Positions 16,918 through 25,590 of a DNA stretch of 64,000 nucleotides are shown piece after piece (position 1 is the first letter of the stretch; each line of letters begins with the position of its first letter). Both the position numbers and the translations under genes were made by a program. This DNA comes from Aeromonas veronii bv. veronii (GTDB taxonomy: Bacteria; Pseudomonadota; Gammaproteobacteria; Enterobacterales; Aeromonadaceae). The DNA lies in the NCBI RefSeq assembly GCF_000820225.1, contig NZ_CDDK01000031.1:232076-296075 (forward strand), given 5' to 3'. Below the pieces are notes generated by a model that made no database searches, was not told the DNA's origin, and saw nothing but the letters and a program-made list of their open reading frames with translations.

Positions 16918-16948
16918 AAACCGGGCCACTTGGCCCGGTTTTCTTTTT
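16918..16948 (+). terminator. Terminator of chiP
   Basis: The stem AAACCGGGCCA / TGGCCCGGTTT is followed by a T-rich run, 20 bases after the stop codon. Confidence 0.93.
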
Positions 16949-17038
16949 GCCGGTTGGCAGGCTAACATGCGAACCGGATAAGGGTTTTATCCGCTCACCC
17001 GCACGCACGCTTTTGTCAGCAGTCACAAGGACGCCATC

Positions 17039-17866
17039 ATGCCCCGTTTTGTTCTGATCACCGGTTGTTCCAGCGGTATTGGCCTCGCCGCCGCACAGGC
17101 GCTCGGGCAGCACGGTTTTACCGTGATCGCCTCGGCGCGCAAGGCGGAAGATGTGGCCCGTCTGCAGCAACAGGGATTGCTGGCGGTACAGCTGGATCTG
17201 GCGGACCCTGCTTCTATCGAGCTGGGTGCCAGTGCGGCGCTCCATCTGGCAAGCGGGCGCCTCTATGGCCTGTTCAACAATGGCGCTTATGGCCAACCCG
17301 GGGCGCTGGAAGATCTGCCCACCGAGGCGCTCAGGGAACAATTCAATACCAACCTGTTTGGCTGGCACCATCTGATCCGTCAGGTGCTGCCGCCGATGCT
17401 GGAGGCCAAAGAGGGGCGGATAGTGCAGAACAGCTCGGTTCTGGGACTGGTTGCCATGAAGTATCGCGGCGCTTACAACGCCAGCAAATTTGCGCTGGAA
17501 GGCTATAGCGATACCCTGCGCCTCGAACTGGCGGGTAGCGGGGTACATATCAGCCTGATTGAACCGGGCCCCATCGATACCCGTTTTCGTGCCAATGCCC
17601 GCAGCGCCTTCTTGCGGCACATCGATCCGGCCCAGAGCCGTCATCAGTCGGCCTACCGCCAGACCCTGACGCGGCTGGAAAAAGAGGGGGCCACCAGCGG
17701 CTTTACCCTCCCGAGCGAAGCCTGCATCCCGCCACTGCTCCATGCGCTGACCCACGCCCATCCCAAGGCGCGCTATCCAGTGACCACTCCAACCCGGCTG
17801 TTTGCCTTCCTGCGACGGGTATTGCCCACTCGCTGGCTCGATAAACTGCTGGCCAAATCGGCCTGA
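17039..17866 (+). CDS. SDR family oxidoreductase (YbbO-like)
   Basis: A short-chain dehydrogenase of 275 residues. The cofactor motif is TGCSSGIG (residues 8-15), followed by FNNGAYG in place of NNAG and the catalytic Ser and YNASK motif near residue 150. The C-terminal part (RYPVTTPTRLFAFLRRVLPTRWLDKLL) resembles E. coli YbbO, an NADP-dependent aldehyde reductase, which also has this long basic tail that may contact the membrane. It is a single gene after the chiP terminator. The substrate is inferred only from the family. Confidence 0.85.
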   Translation: MPRFVLITGCSSGIGLAAAQALGQHGFTVIASARKAEDVARLQQQGLLAVQLDLADPASIELGASAALHLASGRLYGLFNNGAYGQPGALEDLPTEALREQFNTNLFGWHHLIRQVLPPMLEAKEGRIVQNSSVLGLVAMKYRGAYNASKFALEGYSDTLRLELAGSGVHISLIEPGPIDTRFRANARSAFLRHIDPAQSRHQSAYRQTLTRLEKEGATSGFTLPSEACIPPLLHALTHAHPKARYPVTTPTRLFAFLRRVLPTRWLDKLLAKSA

Positions 17867-17957
17867 TCCCGTGATTTGCGGTGAGCATCAAGGTGCCTAG
17901 GTTGGGTTAGCTGCGTAACGGCATCACCCGTCCCGCCAACCTGGTTTGTCCCCCTCT

Positions 17958-18290
17958 TCAGTAGTGCTCGCCATTGCTGTAGTAGGCGCTCTTGACCAGA
18001 GGGATCACCTGCACCACCACATAGGTCTGCTCTCCCAGCACCCGTTTCAAATGGCGCGTGATAAGGCGCGCGGCAGCGTCCTGCATCTCCTGCGGCCGCT
18101 CGAACCAGTGCAGCTCGACAAACGGAAAACCCGCCTCTGGCTCGCCGTTGCGGATCCAGCTGCTCTCCACCCGCTCCAGGGTGACAAACTCCGGCTTGCC
18201 GCCGGTCAGCTCGCAAAGCTCCGCCAGCAGCGGGCCGCTCACCTGTTGCAGGGTCTCGAGCGCCACGGCGCGAAAACGAAGATGGGGCAT
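17958..18290 (-). CDS. DUF1904 family protein
   Basis: A protein of 110 residues starting at the ATG at 18290, which has GAGG upstream; the longer frame lacks a ribosome binding site. It begins MPHLRFRAV and contains FVTLERVESSWI and PFVELHWFERPQEMQD. This is the pattern of DUF1904, a tautomerase-like small protein family with a beta-alpha-beta fold and often an N-terminal proline after Met, as here (Pro2). Catalysis has not been shown for the family. It is convergent with the SDR gene and divergent from the TraB/GumN gene. Confidence 0.75.
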   Translation of the reverse strand: MPHLRFRAVALETLQQVSGPLLAELCELTGGKPEFVTLERVESSWIRNGEPEAGFPFVELHWFERPQEMQDAAARLITRHLKRVLGEQTYVVVQVIPLVKSAYYSNGEHY

Positions 18291-18378
18291 GGCAAACCTC
18301 TTGGTTATCTGAAATGAGGACTTATCATAGGAGTTATTGTCAGCAAGAGAAGTCACCCGGCGCATATTAAGGATCCCC

Positions 18379-19281
18379 ATGAGATTTCATCGCACCCTCT
18401 TTGCCTTCCTGCTCTGCCTGCTGCTACCGCTGCACGCCTTTGCCGATCCCGCCTTCTATCGGGTGAGCAAGGGCAACCAGCAACACTGGCTGCTGGGCTC
18501 CATCCATGCGGGCAAACCAGCCCTCTATCCTCTGCCCAAGCCGGTGGAGCGTGCCTGGCTGCAGAGTCGCGCACTGGTGATGGAGGTGGACATGAACAGC
18601 ATCACACCGGATCAGTGGCAACAGGCCGGCTCCCTCACCCGACTGGTGGATGGCAAACCGCTCAAGGATCATCTGCCTGCCGAGCTCTATCAACGCACCC
18701 TGATGGCGGGCGCCCGCTATGGCATCGACGAGGCGACCCTCGCCACCCTGCGCCCATGGTTTGCCGCCATTACCCTGACCCAGGCCGCCATGGCCCGCTC
18801 CGACTTCAAGAGTGAACTCGGGATAGACCAGCACTTTGCCACCCGGGCCGCCAAAGAGGGCAAACCGGTGGTGGGCTTTGAAACCCTGCTGGAACAGCTC
18901 GGTTATCTGGCCAGCGTGGGTGACAACCAGACCCTGATGCTCGCCAGCACCCTTGATGAGCTACCGATGCTGGAGAGTGGTTTCGCCGCCGTGATGAAGG
19001 CGTGGCAGCAGGGAGATGAGGCGACGCTGATCAATCTGCTCAAGGAGGAGATGGCTCCGCCCGCGCTACAGAGCTGGATGGAGCAGACCCTGCTGGCCGA
19101 GCGCAACCACAACTGGCTGAAAAAATGGTCCACCCTGTCCAACGAGAGCTTTATCGTGGTAGGCGCCCTGCACCTTTACGGCGAACAGGGGTTGCTGGCG
19201 TTGTTGGAGCAGCAGGGGTGGCGCATTACCCCGCTCACCACACCGGGCCCTGTGCAGGCTCAGTCGCAAGGAGTCCAGTGA
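18379..19281 (+). CDS. TraB/GumN family protein
   Basis: An exported protein of 300 residues from the ATG at 18379, with AAGGA upstream and a signal peptide (LFAFLLCLLLPLHAFA). It carries the family's two short histidine motifs: HWLLGSIHAG near the N-terminus of the mature part, and VVGALHLYGEQGLLALL near the C-terminus. These GxxH elements are shared with Tiki-type metalloproteases, so a periplasmic or surface metalloenzyme is possible, but bacterial members are uncharacterised. It is followed by a small DUF3149 gene on the same strand. Confidence 0.85.
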   Translation: MRFHRTLFAFLLCLLLPLHAFADPAFYRVSKGNQQHWLLGSIHAGKPALYPLPKPVERAWLQSRALVMEVDMNSITPDQWQQAGSLTRLVDGKPLKDHLPAELYQRTLMAGARYGIDEATLATLRPWFAAITLTQAAMARSDFKSELGIDQHFATRAAKEGKPVVGFETLLEQLGYLASVGDNQTLMLASTLDELPMLESGFAAVMKAWQQGDEATLINLLKEEMAPPALQSWMEQTLLAERNHNWLKKWSTLSNESFIVVGALHLYGEQGLLALLEQQGWRITPLTTPGPVQAQSQGVQ

Positions 19282-19402
19282 GAACGATCACAGAACGCGC
19301 TGGTCATTAAACAACCTGCAAGGGAGTTGATCGGGATCATCCCGGACGGGGCAAAGAGGTATTTATCATGCCTGTCATCAACCGGGTGACAGGAGCAATA
19401 AA

Positions 19403-19582
19403 ATGGACTTTTGGCTGGACCTGATGTTTGGCAACAGCGTGGGATTGATGTCGATGCTGGTGATTATCGGCACCTTCTTGCTCATCAGCTCTTACGCGGC
19501 CTACTTCATCTACAAGGTGATGCACTCGCAACCGCCTCATTCACAGCAACCCCATTCTCAACAACCCAAAGAGGGAAAATAA
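19403..19582 (+). CDS. DUF3149 small membrane protein
   Basis: A 59-residue reading frame, MDFWLDLMFGNSVGLMS, with one membrane segment (about residues 14-38) followed by a short tail of Gln, His and Pro repeats (HSQQPHSQQP). AGGAG lies eight bases upstream of the ATG. The N-terminal pattern matches DUF3149, a family of about 50-60 residues in Shewanella, Vibrio and Aeromonas with no known function. The tail repeat is unusual in composition. It is followed by a terminator. Confidence 0.75.
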   Translation: MDFWLDLMFGNSVGLMSMLVIIGTFLLISSYAAYFIYKVMHSQPPHSQQPHSQQPKEGK

Positions 19583-19591
19583 TCCTCTGAC

Positions 19592-19629
19592 CACAGGCGG
19601 CAGCTCACACTGACCGCCTGTGCTGTTTT
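19592..19629 (+). terminator. Putative terminator after DUF3149 gene
   Basis: The 9-bp stem CACAGGCGG / CCGCCTGTG with a 13-base loop is followed by CTGTTTTA. The T-run is short, so efficiency may be moderate. Confidence 0.65.
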
Positions 19630-19732
19630 ATGGTTCGCGACTGTGATTCCCGGGCCAGACTGCACCAGTGTCCATACTGGGCGCCCCTTATCCCCTCCCC
19701 CTTTCCCCGTTTTCTGTGCCGGTTGCGACCGT

Positions 19733-19738
19733 TATAAT
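19733..19738 (+). promoter_or_regulatory. -10 element of smrA promoter
   Basis: A consensus TATAAT with a weak TTTTCT -35 hexamer 17 bases upstream. Transcription would start near 19745, downstream of the ATG at 19737, which supports the GTG at 19770 as the smrA start. Confidence 0.55.
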
Positions 19739-19769
19739 GGCCCCCACTTTTTCTTATGGGGAGCCTGCC

Positions 19770-20351
19770 GTGTCTCATAACGACGAACTCTCGCTATTCA
19801 TGAATGAAGTGGCCGACGTGCGGCCCATTCGCAGCGACAACATCCATCCCCATGCGGCCAAATCCGCCCCGACCGAGGCGCAGCTCGCTCGCCGCCAGGC
19901 TGCCACTGCCGAACAACTCGCCCTCGACCACCTCACCATGGAGGCCATCGAGATGCGTGATCCGCACGAAATCGTCGGCTTCAAGCGTGATGGGGTGCAG
20001 GAGGGGGTCTACAAGAAGCTGCGGCTCGGCAAATACGAGCTGCAGGCCAGCCTGGACTTGCACCAGAAAACCCTCAACGAAGCGCGCCAGACGCTGGTGC
20101 AGTTCATTGCGGATTGTGAAGTACGGGATATCCGCTGTCTGCTGATCCTGCACGGCAAGGGGGAGCGCAGCACCCCGCGTGCCCTGCTGAAAAGCTATGT
20201 GAGCGCCTGGTTGCCGCAACTGCCCGCCGTCATGGCGATCCACAGCGCCGAGCGTCGCCACGGCGGCAGCGGTGCTCTATACGTGCTGCTGCGTAAAAGC
20301 GAACGCAAAAAAGCGGAAAACCGCGAACGGCACCAGAAGCGGCTCGGCTAA
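19770..20351 (+). CDS. smrA: Smr domain endonuclease SmrA
   Basis: A protein of 193 residues. I start it at GTG 19770, which has GGGGAG upstream and gives MSHNDELSLFMNEVADVRPI, colinear with E. coli SmrA (YdaL). The central motif RDGVQEGVYKKLRLGKYELQ and the C-terminal Smr domain (about 95-175, SLDLHQKTLNEAR, LILHGKGERS, GGSGALYVLLRK) match the family. Smr domains are nicking nucleases related to the C-terminus of MutS2. Unlike SmrB, which rescues collided ribosomes, the cell role of SmrA is not settled. Confidence 0.88.
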   Translation: MSHNDELSLFMNEVADVRPIRSDNIHPHAAKSAPTEAQLARRQAATAEQLALDHLTMEAIEMRDPHEIVGFKRDGVQEGVYKKLRLGKYELQASLDLHQKTLNEARQTLVQFIADCEVRDIRCLLILHGKGERSTPRALLKSYVSAWLPQLPAVMAIHSAERRHGGSGALYVLLRKSERKKAENRERHQKRLG

Positions 20352-20489
20352 TCCGCCTCTCGCCACCACACCTTTGGCCCGCCTGCATGATGGTGGTCAA
20401 CTATAGAGCGGCGGTGTTAGCATCGATCGGCCCCGCTCATGCCAGGTACGGGGCGGCATACCATCAGGGACGATAACAAGGACAATCCC

Positions 20490-21968
20490 ATGTCATATCA
20501 AAAGCTTGAACAACATCAGCAGCAGATCCACCGCTTTAGCCACCTCGCCGCCATCTGCGGCTGGGATCAGGCGGCCATGATGCCGGAAGGGGGCAACGAT
20601 GCCCGCGCCGAAGCGATGGCCGAACTCGGTCTGCTAATCCACCAGAAGCGTACCGCTCCCGAGCTGGGCGACTGGATTGCCAAGGCCGAGAGTGAGCCGC
20701 TCGATGAAGTGCAACGGGCCAACCTCGGCGAGATCAAGCGCCAGTGGCAAGATGCCAGCCTGCTGCCCGGTGAGCTGGTCGAAGCGCTGTCGCTCGCTGG
20801 CAGCAAGTGCGAACACGCCTGGCGCAGCCAGCGCAAGAACAACGACTGGGCCGGTTTTGCTCCCAATCTCGAGGAGGTGGTGAAACTCTCCCGTGAAGTG
20901 GCGCAGCTGCGGGCCGATGCGCTTGGCGTGCGCCCCTACGACGCCATGCTGGCCCTCTATGAGCCCGGCATGACCAGCGCGCGGCTCGATCAGATCTTCG
21001 GCGATCTCGCCAGCTGGCTGCCGGCTCTTATCCAGACCGTGAGTGAACAGCAGAAGGGCGATGCCCTGCTGCTGTCGCAAGGCCCCTTCCCCATCCCCAC
21101 CCAGCAAGCGCTCGGTCAGGAGGTGATGGGACTGCTCGGCTTTGATTTCGCCCACGGCCGCCTCGATGTGAGCAGTCACCCCTTCTGTGGCGGCGTGCCA
21201 ACCGACGTGCGGATCACCACCCGCTATAACGAGCAGGAGTTTGTCTCCAGCCTGATGGGCATAGTGCACGAGACCGGTCATGCCCGTTACGAGCAGGGGT
21301 TGCCGCGTCATCTGCTGGGTCAGCCGGTGGCCGAAGCGCGCTCCATGGCGATCCACGAGAGTCAGAGCCTGTTTTGCGAGATGCAGCTGGGGCATCATCC
21401 GGCCTTCCTCGCGCTGCTGGCACCACACATTCGTCACCACTTCGGCGAACAGGCGGCGTTTGCGCCGGACAATCTGGCCAAGCTCTACAGCCGAGTCGAG
21501 CCGGGCTTTATCCGGGTCGATGCGGACGAGGTGACCTATCCGGCCCACGTTATCCTGCGCTACGAGCTGGAGCGCGATCTGGTGGAAGGGAAGATCGAGG
21601 TGGCCGACATCCCCGAGCTGTGGGACGCCAAGATGCAGCAGTGGCTGGGGCTCTCCACCAAGGGAAACTACCGCAATGGCTGCATGCAGGATATTCACTG
21701 GACCGACGGCTCGTTCGGCTACTTCCCGAGCTACACCCTGGGCGCCATGTATGCCGCCCAGCTGCGCTTTGCCCTCGAGAAAGAGCTGGGCAGCATGGGT
21801 GAGGTGATCGCGGCGGGCCGCCTGCCGGAAATCTTCGGCTGGCTCGGACGCAACATCTGGTCACAGGGGAGTCTGCACAGTACCGACGAGCTGGTGCGCC
21901 GCGCCACCGATGAAGCGCTCAACCCGCACTGGCTGCGCCAGCATCTGGAACAGCGCTACCTGAAGTAA
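20490..21968 (+). CDS. Carboxypeptidase M32 (Taq type)
   Basis: A cytoplasmic zinc metallocarboxypeptidase of 492 residues, the usual length of the M32 family. The active site motif HETGH is at residues 260-264, and a second part, IHESQSLFCE, supplies the third zinc ligand. Other family motifs are DVRITTRYNEQEF and GSFGYFPSYTLGAMYAAQ. The start ATG has AAGGA upstream. It removes C-terminal residues from peptides with broad specificity. It is a single gene followed by a strong terminator. Confidence 0.93.
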   Translation: MSYQKLEQHQQQIHRFSHLAAICGWDQAAMMPEGGNDARAEAMAELGLLIHQKRTAPELGDWIAKAESEPLDEVQRANLGEIKRQWQDASLLPGELVEALSLAGSKCEHAWRSQRKNNDWAGFAPNLEEVVKLSREVAQLRADALGVRPYDAMLALYEPGMTSARLDQIFGDLASWLPALIQTVSEQQKGDALLLSQGPFPIPTQQALGQEVMGLLGFDFAHGRLDVSSHPFCGGVPTDVRITTRYNEQEFVSSLMGIVHETGHARYEQGLPRHLLGQPVAEARSMAIHESQSLFCEMQLGHHPAFLALLAPHIRHHFGEQAAFAPDNLAKLYSRVEPGFIRVDADEVTYPAHVILRYELERDLVEGKIEVADIPELWDAKMQQWLGLSTKGNYRNGCMQDIHWTDGSFGYFPSYTLGAMYAAQLRFALEKELGSMGEVIAAGRLPEIFGWLGRNIWSQGSLHSTDELVRRATDEALNPHWLRQHLEQRYLK

Positions 21969-21991
21969 TGAGCGCAGTAAGCTAACAGCAG

Positions 21992-22034
21992 AACGGGGCC
22001 TTTTTAGTTGACCACTACAGGGCCCCGTTTTTAT
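21992..22034 (+). terminator. Terminator of M32 peptidase gene
   Basis: The stem AACGGGGCC / GGCCCCGTT with a 20-base loop is followed by TTTTTA. Confidence 0.8.
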
Positions 22035-22102
22035 GGCGGTTCATTTTTATGGCGGTGCATGGCACAGCACGCCGTCACGGCAATGCTGTAAAAAGAGAGG
22101 GT

Positions 22103-22504
22103 TCAGAGGGGGTCCGGGGAACCCAGCAACTCGCGCAGTTGCAGGATATTGCCCTCAGGGTCGAAGGCGTTGCGCACCACAAAGCCGGGCCCCGTCCACT
22201 GCTGTGGCAGCAGGCCGCCGCCGAGATCCGCCGCCTTCGCTTCTGCCCAGGCGAGGCTGGAGACGGTGAAGAACAGCTTGATGGCCCCCTCTTCCCGCAG
22301 TGCTGGCGGCCGCTTGATAACGACTTGCCCGGCATAAGGCTCAGGAATGGCATGGATCAGCAGCTGGATATCGCTGTTTTCCAGCACTACCAGCTGCTCA
22401 TCCTGACTGCAGACCACCATCTGCAGCAGGGTACGGTAAAAGTGGGTCAGCAGGCCCGGATCCTTGGCATAGATCAGGGCACCGGCACGAGCGGGGCCTG
22501 GCAT
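22103..22504 (-). CDS. VOC family protein
   Basis: A protein of 133 residues with the vicinal oxygen chelate pattern: two beta-alpha-beta-beta-beta units, YAKDPGLLTHFYRTLLQM in the first and the typical ending VVRNAFDPEGNILQLREL in the second. Members include glyoxalase I, dioxygenases and antibiotic-binding proteins. The first metal-ligand position (His or Glu near the N-terminus) is not obvious here, so it may be a binding protein. It lies downstream of the pilin operon on the same strand but 95 bp away, and need not be co-transcribed. Confidence 0.8.
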   Translation of the reverse strand: MPGPARAGALIYAKDPGLLTHFYRTLLQMVVCSQDEQLVVLENSDIQLLIHAIPEPYAGQVVIKRPPALREEGAIKLFFTVSSLAWAEAKAADLGGGLLPQQWTGPGFVVRNAFDPEGNILQLRELLGSPDPL

Positions 22505-22598
22505 GGAGCACTCCTCAACAGTGAACGGCTGGGTGGACAGATCTCCACCTTCTCACAGTTGCGTGCCCCGTTCGATCCTTTTTAGCGGCTCGCCAGCC

Positions 22599-24230
22599 TC
22601 ACTGCACAAAGTGCCACTGCCGCAGTGCCAGCGTCGGAGGCGGCCCCTGATCGTCCCCCAGATCTGCCATGCCCAGCGCCTCGTCATAGTGCACACCACC
22701 CGCGCCACTCTCGGTCAAGTGTTTTGCCCGCACCGCCCCGAACAGACCGCCACTTCCGCTGATCTTCATCTCGGTCAGCGGGGCATAGAGAGCAGCATAG
22801 AGCGGCGTATTGCCCGACAGCTTGACCCCATCCTTGCCGCTATACGCGGAATAGATGGAGATAGCGGGCGTACCGCCAGCGGTCAGCCCCTGCTTGACTG
22901 CCGTCACCTCGGCACCGGCCCCGAGATCAACCTTGCCACTGACGATCAGGGTCAGACTGCTCCCCTCGCTCACCGTCAACTTGTTGCTGCCAGTCATGGT
23001 GAAATCCTTGTCGATCAGCAGCACCACATCCCCCTTGATGGTGAGGCTGGCATCGGCCCCCATATTGAGGCTGTCGAGCTGATAAATGGTCTGATCCTTG
23101 CCAAACAGCTCCCCCTTGCCGGGTAGCGGCAGCTCGGGCTTGTGCTGGTTGCTGCTGGTGACCGAGCCAGTGGCAGGATCCGTGGTCAGCACCATCTGCT
23201 GGGTGGCGCCCAGCGTCAGGGGCCCATTGATGGGCAATGTTGCAGGGGGAAACGATTTGGGCAACGCGGCCACATTGAGCGGGTCACACACCTGCCCGGC
23301 TACCGGTGGCAGCTTGGGGTGAGTGCGGTATTGGGGATCCAGATACTTCTGATGCTGGGCATCAAGGAATGCCCCCTTCCCACCATAGTTCAACTTGTCG
23401 CCAGCAATGCTTGTGCCATGACCCATAGAAACATCACCATTGATCGCAACAGCTCCGGCAATATGCCCCCCTTGCAAGGCAAAATTTCCACTCCCGTTCA
23501 CGCTGCCCTCAACCCTGACGACCCCATCAGAGGGAGAAATGGTGATATCGCCGCCAGCAAGTACATTACCCGCAACAGGTGAAGATCCGTTCAAGGTCAC
23601 CGAGCCGGTCGCCCGCACATCACCCCAGATGGGGGAGTGCCCGGCGAGCACTACATTGGCCTTGTCGCTGACGGTCGCCACCTTGGCGTTTTGCCCCTGA
23701 TTAAGAGTCCCGGAAACAGACTCCTTGTACGCCCCCTTGCGCGAGTCATAGCTGTCGATAAAACCGCTACCGGAGAGGCTCAGCCCTTCACACGCCACCA
23801 CCGAATCCTGAAAGATGAGATTGCCGGGCTCACGCTTGAGGGCAAACAGCGCGTTGAGGCTGGCATTTCCCTCCAGATAGCGGCCATGGCTCTGCAACGC
23901 CAGCTTGCTGCCGGCGGAGGCATCCAGCTGATCGATGCGGAAGCGGCTGCCCGCCATGGCCCCTTCGCCCTTGCCAGGCACCTTCTGCACCAGCCGCTCC
24001 CACTCTATCCGCGGTTCAGCGCCAAGGGCCTGATGCAGGGCACGATAACTCTCGTTCATCCCCTGCTCGGCACTGAGCTGCGCATTGATCTTCTTGTGAA
24101 AATTGCCGCTCAGGCGGGTCTGCAACTGGTTCTCCTGAATGCTGGTAAACACCAGCAGACTCGACAGCAGGCTCACCACCAGCACCACCAGCAGTACGGC
24201 TCCCCGCTGCCCCTGCAATCCCTTGTTCAT
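22599..24230 (-). CDS. PilX-like minor pilin with large C-terminal beta-rich domain
   Basis: A protein of 543 residues. The N-terminus GQRG-AVLLVVLVVSLLSSLLVF is a type III prepilin signal with cleavage after Gly10 and no Glu at mature position 5, as in PilX and GspK. Residues about 130-520 are rich in Gly, Ser, Val and Asn with repeated short strands (SGSGFIDSYDS, LNGSSPVAGNVLAGGDI, SLTIKGDVVLLIDKDF, SLTLIVSGKVDLGAGA). This resembles a beta-helix or DUF7305-type domain. Usual PilX proteins are near 170-200 residues, so the extra domain is large and may act as a tip adhesin. It overlaps pilW by 4 bp. Confidence 0.78.
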   Translation of the reverse strand: MNKGLQGQRGAVLLVVLVVSLLSSLLVFTSIQENQLQTRLSGNFHKKINAQLSAEQGMNESYRALHQALGAEPRIEWERLVQKVPGKGEGAMAGSRFRIDQLDASAGSKLALQSHGRYLEGNASLNALFALKREPGNLIFQDSVVACEGLSLSGSGFIDSYDSRKGAYKESVSGTLNQGQNAKVATVSDKANVVLAGHSPIWGDVRATGSVTLNGSSPVAGNVLAGGDITISPSDGVVRVEGSVNGSGNFALQGGHIAGAVAINGDVSMGHGTSIAGDKLNYGGKGAFLDAQHQKYLDPQYRTHPKLPPVAGQVCDPLNVAALPKSFPPATLPINGPLTLGATQQMVLTTDPATGSVTSSNQHKPELPLPGKGELFGKDQTIYQLDSLNMGADASLTIKGDVVLLIDKDFTMTGSNKLTVSEGSSLTLIVSGKVDLGAGAEVTAVKQGLTAGGTPAISIYSAYSGKDGVKLSGNTPLYAALYAPLTEMKISGSGGLFGAVRAKHLTESGAGGVHYDEALGMADLGDDQGPPPTLALRQWHFVQ

Positions 24231-24787
24231 CCCGCTCCCCCTGCTGTGGCGTTGGCACCGGATGTGGCCAACGCTGCCGCCCAGACCGCCTTGCGGCGGG
24301 CCACCTGCACCTCGACTCCCGGCACCAGATAGCTGGGCAGCCCTTCGGGCAAGATGCGGATATTGACCAGCGCCCCCTGCTGGCCGAATTCAAGATCCTG
24401 AAGATGGGCCAGCAACAGGCGCGGGCCATCTCCATCATCGCAACTGAGTACCGGCGGCGTGAAGCGGTACTGCTCGGTAAAATCGGCGGTTTTCTGGTTG
24501 CCAAGGCAGGAGAGCACCTGACTGCCCCCCTCTACCTTGAAGGCCAGCGTCAGGCGATCAGGGGTGACGGCTATCAGCTGATCCGCCTGCTTGATGCTGT
24601 TAGTAAAGGTGAGAGTGGCAAAGCGCAGCACTTCGTTCGCCTGCTCCAGCGCCTTGCTCTGTTCGACCGTGCTCTTGATCGGGGCGTAACCGGCAAAAAT
24701 CGCCAGCATCAGCATCAGACCGAGCACCATGGAGATCATCAGCTCGACGAGACTGACGCCTCGTTGCCGTGAGGGGACGCTCAGCAT
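24227..24787 (-). CDS. PilW-like minor pilin
   Basis: A protein of 186 residues with a prepilin signal SRQRG-VSLVELMISMVLGLML; Glu5 of the mature form is present. The rest has the pattern of PilW: a long helix (SKALEQANEVLRFATLTFTNS) followed by a beta-rich C-terminal domain with VSCLGNQ-type cysteine context and SCDDGDGPRLLL. Minor pilins prime assembly of the type IV pilus and sit at its tip. The gene overlaps pilV by 7 bp and pilX by 4 bp. Confidence 0.8.
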   Translation of the reverse strand: MLSVPSRQRGVSLVELMISMVLGLMLMLAIFAGYAPIKSTVEQSKALEQANEVLRFATLTFTNSIKQADQLIAVTPDRLTLAFKVEGGSQVLSCLGNQKTADFTEQYRFTPPVLSCDDGDGPRLLLAHLQDLEFGQQGALVNIRILPEGLPSYLVPGVEVQVARRKAVWAAALATSGANATAGGAG

Positions 24788-25173
24788 AAAGGCGGAAATC
24801 CTGCGTTCAGCTCCACCCGCTTGGCGCCGGAGACCCGCTCATCCTGCCACTCGATAGCGACCACAAAGTTGTCGCTATAACGGTTCGGCAGCACCAGCCG
24901 GTGGCCATCCTGCAGGGTGAAGCGGGCAAGAAAATCAGCCTGGGTGAACCGCTCAGGCTTGCGCTGCACTTCACACAGCGAGCTCCAGATCTGCTCCACG
25001 CTGTTGCTCGCCTCTATCGTGGCCAGCGTGCTCTGCAAGCTGTAATGCGCCTGCTGCAACGAGACCACCTGCCCCTTGGCGAGACCGAGAAACACCATCA
25101 CCGCCAACACCATGGAGACCATGATCTCCACCAGATTGAAGCCCTGCTGGCGGGCAAGTGCGGCGTGTCTCAT
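24781..25173 (-). CDS. PilV-like minor pilin
   Basis: A protein of 130 residues with the prepilin signal ARQQG-FNLVEIMVSMVLAVMVF. The mature form keeps Glu5. Its short globular part contains SSLCEVQRKPERFT and ends in NAGFPPLC, giving two cysteines that can form a disulfide loop near the C-terminus. Its place, between FimT and PilW in a chain of overlapping genes, supports the PilV (GspI-like) assignment; sequence alone would only say type IV pilin. Confidence 0.75.
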   Translation of the reverse strand: MRHAALARQQGFNLVEIMVSMVLAVMVFLGLAKGQVVSLQQAHYSLQSTLATIEASNSVEQIWSSLCEVQRKPERFTQADFLARFTLQDGHRLVLPNRYSDNFVVAIEWQDERVSGAKRVELNAGFPPLC

Positions 25174-25589
25174 GAGCAGCTCCCTTGCAGCAGCTGGCCG
25201 CTCGGGGCCACGCAGAGCACCCGCTGCTCACCGAGGCGATTGGCCAGAATGATCTCGGCGTGGCTGCTGCTGCCGGTTGGCGCGATCTGGATGGGGTCAA
25301 ACGGCTTGATCACCACTCCGCCTGCAGGTGCTGCCGCCTGACGCAGCAACTTGCTGTCAGCCATCACCTCCCAGCCACCGTTCTCGGTGCCCTGCAGTAC
25401 CACCGGCAGGGTCAGCTTGACCGCTTCGCTGCGGGCAAAGCGGTAGGCTGACGCGAGCTCGGTCGCACTGCGATCGAGCCGTTCGGCCGCGAGGCGCTGA
25501 CTCATGGAGGGCAACCCGACCAATAGCAAGATGGCGGCGATGCCGACCGTGATCATCAACTCAATCAGAGTAAATCCGCGCACATTCAT
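25170..25589 (-). CDS. FimT/GspH-like minor pilin
   Basis: A protein of 139 residues starting MNVRG-FTLIELMITVGIAAILLLVG. I chose the ATG at 25589, two bases after the pilE stop and with GGGGAT upstream, because it gives the short positively charged leader typical of the family; an ATG seven codons earlier lacks a ribosome binding site. The C-terminal half has GspH/FimT features (ATELASAYRFARSEAVKLTLPV and LCVAPSGQL). FimT has been reported to bind DNA in some species. It overlaps pilV. Confidence 0.82.
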   Translation of the reverse strand: MNVRGFTLIELMITVGIAAILLLVGLPSMSQRLAAERLDRSATELASAYRFARSEAVKLTLPVVLQGTENGGWEVMADSKLLRQAAAPAGGVVIKPFDPIQIAPTGSSSHAEIILANRLGEQRVLCVAPSGQLLQGSCS

Positions 25590-25590
25590 C

